From the NCBI GenBank assembly GCA_005223375.1, contig RXOD01005533.1, forward strand, positions 1 through 13,561: 13,561 nucleotides of DNA. The letters are read 5' to 3'. Source of the stretch: Amoebophrya sp. AT5.2 (lineage: Eukaryota; Sar; Dinophyceae; Syndiniales; Amoebophryaceae). The translations under genes and the position numbers were made by a program. This document shows, in pieces, positions 7,797 to 13,561 of the stretch. How positions within the stretch are numbered: the stretch's first letter is position 1; every line of letters begins with the position of its first letter. The notes beneath the pieces are model-generated. The model had not been told where the DNA came from. It worked only from the letters and a program-made list of their open reading frames with translations, and ran no database searches.

Positions 7797-8175
7797 AGTA
7801 AGTGTGAAGGCCGATCGTTGTTCTTTTTCCAAGTTGAAAGTGAGCAAAAGCCAGCGAGCCGAAAGCCTTTTTGTAAACAGGTCCAAGACTTTGGCGTAAA
7901 AGTAGCAGAAGTTTCCAAAGATTGTAGTTGATTCAGAACCGCCAGTGGCTGAGTAGTGCCTGACTTTTGTTTTTCATGCACGTGCAAAGATTCCTCGTAT
8001 TGGTTTTTTCTTGCGGCCTCTCTCTTTCGTTCGTTTCTTCGAGGTAACCTCCCTCGCCCAGAAATAATCGAGAGACCTCAAGGGCGAGATGAACCTTTAT
8101 AAATGAATCCCGCCAGATGATGTATGAAGCTCATTTGTGATCCCTGATGGAGATGAACCTGTGCGGGATCGATAG
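7797..8175 (-). repeat. Upstream homology block, copy 2 (paralogous to 1125-1530)
   Basis: The anchors, in the same order as copy 1, are: AAGTGTGAAGGCCGATCGTT (about 7800-7819); GTGAGCAAAAGCCAGCGAG (about 7840-7858); TAGCAGAAGTTTCCAAAG (about 7903-7920); TGCCTGACTTTTGTTTTTC (about 7957-7975); AATCGAGAGACCTC (8066-8079); and CGCCAGAT (about 8111-8118). It starts about 375 bp upstream of the gene 2 ATG. Frames in the two copies are not conserved, so this is probably shared promoter or 5' UTR DNA retained after a tandem duplication. Confidence 0.6.
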
Positions 8176-10059
8176 GTTTGTGATCCGAAGTAGGGCAAGT
8201 AGGATCTTTGTCGCATTCTTCCAGGGATCGATCGAAGCTCGTTGACGTTGTCGCGGCTCTCTCGCTTTCGCAAGAGCTGCGTGCGCCATCGACTAGTTAA
8301 ATACCTCGCCGTCGCTACCGCTCGTCCTGCAGTCCTCGAAGCAAAAAACTACGGTGGAGCCAAGTGGTAGGTAGTGGTGGCCACTGATCGACTGCGCAAG
8401 AGCATCCAGCGCGAGGGATCTCGAACAATCGACCTGCCGCTTTACATCGTCGCACTGCCGATGACATCGTTTTCCGGCATTGGCGTCAGCATTCCCATCA
8501 CGTCGAAGCAACTCTTTCCGTCCCAGCTCGAGTAGTTCGAAAGAAATGCGGTCTCAGTACCCCGATTGATTTTCCAGACGCGTCACACCGCCACTGACAC
8601 AGGGATCGCGCGAGCACATGCATCACATCACATCCACATGCTCACTGTTGGTTCCCGATCATCATCGATCTCGGAACGATTGCATCGGATCAAGGATCAG
8701 GGATGGACCATCCTTGTTCTGCCAGCAAGGCGATGGCGATGGAATTATCAATGGCAGTCCGCCCCCGCATGGGAGGCCGCGCGACGTTATATGAAAGAAC
8801 GCAACGCAGTCTCATCGGTGCCGTCAGAATTTCTCCAGGTTTCCGCCCGTCGCGAATGTGTCTCACTTTTGATACATTTGAGAGCTTGTAAGTTTTTCGG
8901 CCTGGGAATGTCTTTAATCCAGCTATACGCAAACGCTTCGTTGCAGAACTCGGCTTTTCGACGTGAGAGTCTTTCTTCGATTGCCGTGGATGCACTTTTA
9001 CCAGTGGCGGTGTTCTGTGAGTTCCTCTTTCTTCGTTACATAGCCATGCTAGCCCGGCTCTTTCCAGTCTGTTTTTTAGTGTCACTGTCCCGCAAGCTCG
9101 TACATCTACATCAGCATCGAATTTTCCGGAAAAACGTCTGAAAGAATACCATAATACTTTTTCTTCTACGGCCAAATTAAATATAAATGGATGTCATATA
9201 AATCAAATTCAGTACGGGGCTTGCCATCGATTTTGACTCAGTTCGACTGCGCGCTCGGCGTCCACAGACTTTGACTTTGTTGATGACTGACTAAAAAAAT
9301 ATACTTCCTTAAACTTGCACTTGCCAGATCTAGACCTAGTAGTTCTTCACACGCCAAGACCAGAGACGCCCCAGCTCTTGTAGGCGAGTGCTTTCTTTTG
9401 TTTTCTCTTTCTCTTTGGTACCTCTACCTGCTGACGTTTCATCTTTGATTAAATGTTTGAAAAATAAAATTTGCGGCGGGGCACGAGCACGCGCACACCT
9501 CAGATTTCCCATTTCCTAGTCCTGCCTATATTGCGTCTGCGTTTTCCTTTCCCTTTGCGCATGTCCATGCGCTGCTACTGCTAGTACCTAGCGGACGGGC
9601 AGCGCTAGCGCTAGGCACGTGGTGGATCAAAAAGCAGCTTCGCGACGGCTTAGGCGTGACGAGGATAGATCGGGATCGCACCCCAACTGTAGAAGTCCAC
9701 CGACGAACGTACGGGACAAGTAGAAGTATGTACACCTGCTGTCGCAGAAAGTCGCAGTCGGGGAGCGGCCGCCGCGGTACTGCGGGCACATCCATGGCGC
9801 ACTATCCGCAGTGCCAGCGGGTGAGGAAGGACGGTAAGGAATAACTAACGGTCGGAGGGCACTCAGCAGGGGGCGAGCAGAGGCAGGAAAAGCCTGGATG
9901 CTATACATAAGTAGCCCAGGAGGAGCAAGACATGCAGCGACGAGGCCGGGCAAGGGAGGACGCATTGAAGCGGAAAAGGTGGCGGTGAAAAAAGACGCGA
10001 TAGCGAAACCGAAAGAACGGAAAAAGCGTGTTTAATAGTGTTTGCTTTAAATATTTTCT
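8176..10059. other. Long spacer between gene 2 upstream block and gene 3
   Basis: I see no gene I would defend. Between 8140 and 8240 there is a run of GATC-centred words (GATCC, GATCGATAG, GATCGATCG). Overlapping frames on both strands between 8566 and 9175 are short and compositionally unremarkable. The part at 9160-9480 is AT-rich, with AATAAA at about 9464-9469. The part at 9480-9960 is GC-richer, with a perfect 12-bp palindrome AGCGCTAGCGCT (9601-9612). The last 60 bases are the AT-rich 3' flank of gene 3. Confidence 0.4.
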
Positions 10060-12300
10060 TTAGTCGTCGAGCTTGTGGTGGAACACTATCCGCACGTGGC
10101 CCGAGCCCTTGACGTTCCGCTCATGGTCTGCGAGCGACCTCAACTGCGCCTCCACCTCCTTCACTCGTGCCCCTGGGACGCATCTCATTGGATTCCTTTT
10201 CCCTTCGCCTTCGTCCTCATCAGGCGGTCCTGCTTCTCGTTGTACGAAGGAGGTTCGCTTCATCCAGGAGGTTCGCATCTTAACCTCCTCGACATTTTTG
10301 TCGCAGTACGTTTCCAGCACGAAGCCGAGGCTCAGTCTCCACTTCTTCGCGAGTGACCTTTGCCTTGTGACGTACTCCCGCACCCTTTCTCTGGAGGTGT
10401 AAAAGTTCACAACGCCGCGCTCTAAGTCTCCTCCGCGCCGTACTCGTTCCAGGTCCAGCGTGTTCACCTCGGTCGCCAGATGGTCCGGATCCGCCACCTC
10501 CTCACTTGGATCCGTTGCCTTAAACTTGAGCTGCAGCCTCACCGTATTCGTCTTCTGCGGCAGCGACAGCAGGAGGCGTTGCCCTCCTTCTCCCTCCTCC
10601 TCGAATGTAGAATATTCAAGGGGCATTTCTGCTGTGTAGTGGTAATCCGCGGCGATTCCAGCAAGACGCCACAGCGCCCCCAGTTCTGCTATCTTTTCCT
10701 GCGTGGCCTGCAGAAGCTCGGCATCAGTGGCACTCTGTATGCGCGTCCCAAAAGCGTCGTGGACGTCCGGAAAACATCTTGCCGCGGCTCGAAAACCACG
10801 GTCGTGCTCGGGCGGTCCCTGGTACAGCAGCTCAGTAGTATCCGTATCCGGATTAGATGAGGCCGCGCCCGTCGCGGGGCCCTGAATCACCTCCAGCACG
10901 AGTGAAGACGTCGAGGTCCGGCTGGACGGGATGGTCCTCGAGAAAAAGGGACCCACCAAAGTACTCCTTTGCCCTGCCGCAGCCGCTGGCACTTGCACTT
11001 GGGCTCGCGCGGCGGCTGAATTTATAATACTTGACGCCTCCTCCACGCCGATCGTTTCCCCGAGCAGTGCGTCGATCCTGTTTCCCCTCCTCCTAGCTGT
11101 CAGAGGGTGTTCGTCTCGACCAGCCGGGAGGATGTCGAACAAGGCACGTGGTAGGAAGCTGTCCATCAGCGTCGCCATCCCGTGAGAGTGTGCCAAGAAC
11201 CAGAACGAGGACGCAGCTGTCTCTGCACTCTTGGAGGGCCCGACAGCGCCGTCTTGCACGTTCGGGGCCCGGTTGGGGTCTTGCGGAAGATCCCACGCGG
11301 CGAGCAGTCGCTGTGCCACATAGCAGTCCAAGCGGCGCTGCATTTGCTCGTCGTCAGTCAAGTCCAAATCCACGTCCGGGTTCCAGACCCTCCTTCCACC
11401 TCCCCGCCAGGATAAAAATCGACTTCGACTTCGACCGCCCGCGGGACGGAGCTCGTAAAGAACTTTTAGCGGAAAGCTAAAATTTGTTGCAGTCCGAGCA
11501 CCGCGGAAAAAAATATCTAGTCCCTCGTTATACGCCAAGGTCTCTACACGGTCAATTTCGTGTGCCACGTTTTCAGGCGTCAGCCACTGTTGGCCGAAAC
11601 TGTTTTCCATGGAAGCAAACATCCCACGCACTTCCGAAATCTGCTTCCGCATGTCGTGCTCGAGCGAACCGTCAAGGCCGCAGCTCGCCAGGCTCAGTCG
11701 CGAGAAATCGTCCAAGAACTTGTCGATGACATTTTTGGAGAGCAGTCCCCCAATAAAACGGGAAGAGTGGTGGAACAAGTCAGGCGGAGAAGCTTCGTGC
11801 AAAAATCGGCCTCGCATCATCGTGGAAGCGCAAACGGCCGAGCTGCTGTCCCGAAGGAAGGCACCAATTTGTTGACTCGGACCTGAAGACCAAGCCGGCG
11901 GCTCGCGCTGAAGCAAGTTCTGTTTTCGCGGCCTCATGCTGCCCGCGTTTATGATTCCGATGCAGCTTTCTAGCTCTGTTCGGCGGCCCTCGTCGTCGTC
12001 GTCGTAAATTTTATGGCCTGAACCCACTCGCCCGGGCCGATAAAGAAAACGCATAGCCTCATGCTCATCTCGCTCCTGCGCCAAAGCGACGCGCTGGTCC
12101 AGGTCCAGCTGGCTTGGGCGTCCTGCAAGAAAAGCCACGCGATCAACGCCTGCGTCTTCGGAAAAAACCTCTTCATCAAGCACCAACTCTGATGCGCCAG
12201 GGCTTGACTTCGTACAGCGGTAAGTGTCAGCCGGGAAGAGCAGCCACGCGCTACCGCAGATGGACGCGAGAGAACGGAGTAGCCGTCGAACAAAACCCAT
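10060..12300 (-). CDS. Gene 3: hypothetical 746-aa protein with N-terminal signal or anchor
   Basis: A single open frame runs from an ATG at 12300 (context AAAAATGG, behind an A run) to TAA at 10062-10060. The N terminus has a basic start (RR at 5-6, R9) and a hydrophobic core (about 10-22), then turns polar. This is a signal peptide or short anchor, with cleavage plausible near 24-29. An Asp run (about 99-103) comes from a GTC microsatellite. Residues about 165-260 and 360-400 (FWFLAHSHGM onward) look helical. The part at about 440-500 is Ala/Ser/Thr-rich and probably disordered. The part at about 540-746 alternates charged helices with a strand-like stretch (TVRLQLKFKA) and ends basic. Cysteines are sparse. 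I recognise no family and see no similarity to gene 2 modules. It is coding with good confidence; the role is unknown. Confidence 0.8.
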   Translation of the reverse strand: MGFVRRLLRSLASICGSAWLLFPADTYRCTKSSPGASELVLDEEVFSEDAGVDRVAFLAGRPSQLDLDQRVALAQERDEHEAMRFLYRPGRVGSGHKIYDDDDEGRRTELESCIGIINAGSMRPRKQNLLQREPPAWSSGPSQQIGAFLRDSSSAVCASTMMRGRFLHEASPPDLFHHSSRFIGGLLSKNVIDKFLDDFSRLSLASCGLDGSLEHDMRKQISEVRGMFASMENSFGQQWLTPENVAHEIDRVETLAYNEGLDIFFRGARTATNFSFPLKVLYELRPAGGRSRSRFLSWRGGGRRVWNPDVDLDLTDDEQMQRRLDCYVAQRLLAAWDLPQDPNRAPNVQDGAVGPSKSAETAASSFWFLAHSHGMATLMDSFLPRALFDILPAGRDEHPLTARRRGNRIDALLGETIGVEEASSIINSAAARAQVQVPAAAAGQRSTLVGPFFSRTIPSSRTSTSSLVLEVIQGPATGAASSNPDTDTTELLYQGPPEHDRGFRAAARCFPDVHDAFGTRIQSATDAELLQATQEKIAELGALWRLAGIAADYHYTAEMPLEYSTFEEEGEGGQRLLLSLPQKTNTVRLQLKFKATDPSEEVADPDHLATEVNTLDLERVRRGGDLERGVVNFYTSRERVREYVTRQRSLAKKWRLSLGFVLETYCDKNVEEVKMRTSWMKRTSFVQREAGPPDEDEGEGKRNPMRCVPGARVKEVEAQLRSLADHERNVKGSGHVRIVFHHKLDD

Positions 12301-12634
12301 TTTTTTTCCAATCGTGAGTATCTGAGATATACCAATGTGAAAGCTGTTCTTTTACAACGTAGTTTTAGACTTCCTTATACGCTTTAGCAAGTAAATCAAT
12401 GCTTTTGGTGAAGCGTGCTTTCTTATGAGAGTCTTTGTGTAGGGGTAACAGTAGAAAAAGGATTTCGCTTCAAAGAGTCACTAGGTAGAAAGGACTGCAC
12501 GGGTCAGCAAGCATATGCTTTTGGATGTCGATCGAGGGGGTGACGTCTCTGGAGCGATGTGCAACTTGGAACCGCGTGAGCCACTTTTACGGGGACGCGG
12601 ATCTCAATGATCGCGGAAATCATAAAATTTTTTT
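12301..12634. other. Upstream region of gene 3
   Basis: This is the AT-rich 5' flank of gene 3 on the minus strand. It lacks the anchors of the block upstream of genes 1 and 2. A perfect 12-bp palindrome, AAGCATATGCTT (12509-12520), lies about 210 bp before the ATG and could be a dimeric protein-binding site, though this is unproven. A plus-strand frame opening at 12525 has a poor start context and no support. Confidence 0.35.
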
Positions 12635-12638
12635 GGGT

Positions 12639-12682
12639 ACCGAGTCCAACAGTCATCGGGATGAGGGCGAGGCCTTCTCCGT
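12639..12682 (+). repeat. Dispersed hairpin repeat, left copy
   Basis: Bases 12639-12670 match the reverse complement of 13341-13372 at 31 of 32 positions. The overlapping part 12652-12682 also matches 13376-13406 in direct orientation at 27 of 31 positions. So this copy carries the central (loop) segment inverted relative to the right copy, with one complete arm. The other arm may survive as ATCTCAATGA (12601-12610), interrupted by AT-rich DNA. Confidence 0.7.
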
Positions 12683-13017
12683 ATTAGTAGTGGCAGTATT
12701 AAGTAATGCACTTCCCACCCTCACACGTCGCGCCCCCCTCAGCGGGGGCAGAAACGACATTGGGCTAAGATCTCCTTGGACAGAGGTCCGCAGAACTCGC
12801 GCAAGCGCTGGGGGAGGGGCCGCTACAACCGGAGTAAACCAGGAGCGCTCCATACTGGAGAAAAGCAAGGCGACTCACCAAGCAGCACTATCCGTGGCCA
12901 GGCCACGCGACACGAATGCCGCCCACGCCAGGAGATGCTGCGGCCGCGGGCTGCAGGAGGAGGAGGCCGTGAGCGGAATGGGGTATCACCCCGCGGACCG
13001 TGACGAGGAGGCCCACC
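12683..13017. other. GC-rich stretch without a supported gene
   Basis: Frames are open on both strands here (plus to 13034, minus 13086-12823), but both are rich in Arg, Ala, Gly and Pro and have weak starts, as chance frames in GC-rich DNA do. No motif is recognisable. Confidence 0.3.
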
Positions 13018-13196
13018 CGAGGGCTGACGCGTAGTGACGAATGAGATTGATGCGACGACGCGACGAGGAGAAGAAGACGAGGACACCGACGACGAGGAGA
13101 CGCGCGGATGAAGTACTACTACTGCTGGCGCTACCTACTACGCGGCCCTAGCGGCCGACGGTGGGCGACGACGGCGACGACGGAACTACTACCACT
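13018..13196. repeat. GAC/GAG/TAC triplet-rich low-complexity stretch
   Basis: Imperfect runs of GACGAG, GACGAC and CTACTAC triplets fill this interval. No single unit is kept exactly. One plus-strand frame stays open from 13112 to a TGA at 13406-13408, but its first ATG is at 13259. It may be a remnant of a coding low-complexity tract or simple-sequence DNA. Confidence 0.5.
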
Positions 13197-13340
13197 GTCC
13201 ACCAGAGGTAGCGAAGAACGCGACGGATGGAGTAGGGGCGGTCCCCCGCCGCGGCAGCATGAGTGGAGGTGGTACAGGTGAGATAGAGACGCCAAAAACC
13301 GAAACTGCAGCCGTAGCGTCAATCGATGTCCGCCAGGAGG

Positions 13341-13406
13341 TCGCCCTCATCTCGATGACTGTTGGACTCGGTGCCGTCATCGAGATGGGGGCGCGGTCTT
13401 CTCCGT
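13341..13406 (+). repeat. Dispersed hairpin repeat, right copy with 16-bp stem
   Basis: GCCCTCATCTCGATGA (13343-13358) and TCATCGAGATGGGGGC (13377-13392) pair at 15 of 16 positions around an 18-base loop (13359-13376). The loop is the reverse complement of the matching segment in the left copy, and the sequence after the stem (to 13406) matches the left copy directly. No transposase is nearby. It could be a non-autonomous element or a structured-DNA repeat. Confidence 0.7.
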
Positions 13407-13561
13407 GACAAACTCAAAGAGCCACCCGCCGCACATGGAAGCGGGCGGAAACTGCGCAGAAATTTTTGCCGTGCGCGGGCCGCACGGGGGCCCGGCGCCG
13501 AGACGACCAGAAACGTGCCCGAGGGGGTGCGGCCGGCTACTTTTGTGCGTCTCTTTCCATC
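13407..13561. other. GC-rich right edge, no supported gene
   Basis: One plus frame (from 13282) and one minus frame (stop at 13321-13319, 80 codons) run off the right edge without a stop. Either could be the end of a gene outside the window. Composition is GC-rich, where open frames are cheap, and no motif is visible, so I make no call. Confidence 0.25.

Noticed and set aside
7655..7987. A 110-codon minus frame upstream of gene 2
   Set aside because: It is the counterpart of the preceding case: the aligned DNA of copy 1 does not keep this frame.
8566..9141. A 191-codon plus-strand frame, with a 161-codon minus frame over the same DNA
   Set aside because: The two overlap on opposite strands and neither has a start context like genes 1-3, a leader or a motif. 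The hydrophobic part near the plus-frame end is too irregular to count as a membrane segment.
9526..9965. Minus-strand frames of 89 and 112 codons
   Set aside because: They are mutually overlapping, Pro/Arg/Ser-rich chance-type translations with no supporting signal.
12525..13034. A 169-codon plus frame that would be divergent from gene 3
   Set aside because: It has a poor start context, runs through the dispersed hairpin repeat, and has competing frames on the other strand. It shows no motif.
1..13561. tRNA, rRNA, spliced-leader RNA, CRISPR array or transposase
   Set aside because: I looked for T-loop-like words, the dinoflagellate leader motif, regular spaced direct repeats and transposase-like motifs, and found nothing convincing on either strand.

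Overview
The window looks like nuclear DNA of a unicellular eukaryote. Three long reading frames all lie on the minus strand and are separated by 1.9 to 2.6 kb of non-coding DNA. None has a ribosome-binding site. All three share the same start context, A-rich followed by ATGG. Poly-T tracts, microsatellites and degenerate dispersed repeats fill the spacers. The frames are intronless as far as they can be read. They end in TGA and TAA, consistent with the standard code. Large low-complexity secreted-type proteins of this sort fit a protist, perhaps an alveolate such as a syndinian parasite, but no recognisable household gene is present, so the taxonomy is a guess.

Layout from left to right. 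(1) 1-888, minus: the 5' part of a gene running off the left edge (296 codons visible), with an Arg-rich targeting-type N terminus and a long acidic, low-complexity body. (2) 889-2845: spacer. Its gene-1-proximal part (about 1125-1530) is homologous to the DNA upstream of gene 2. It also holds poly-T runs and four copies of a degenerate two-box repeat (1674-2475). (3) 2846-7423, minus: a 1525-residue predicted secreted protein with a clear signal peptide, Pro-rich and tandem-repeat stretches, and two copies of a roughly 100-residue helical module. (4) 7424-10059: spacer; its first part carries the second copy of the upstream block (about 7797-8175), and no convincing gene was seen in the rest. 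(5) 10060-12300, minus: a 746-residue protein with an N-terminal signal or anchor and no family I recognise. (6) 12301-13561: spacer or degenerate DNA with a near-perfect inverted repeat, a strong hairpin and a GAC/GAG/TAC triplet-rich stretch.

Biology. Genes 1 and 2 share upstream DNA and two short protein motifs in the same order (RR[S]WAD after the leader, then a QW...AP.L motif). They are therefore plausible diverged tandem paralogues of a lineage-specific secreted family. Gene 3 shares orientation, start context and leader type but no sequence I can detect. No enzymatic function, RNA gene, transposase or CRISPR array could be supported.
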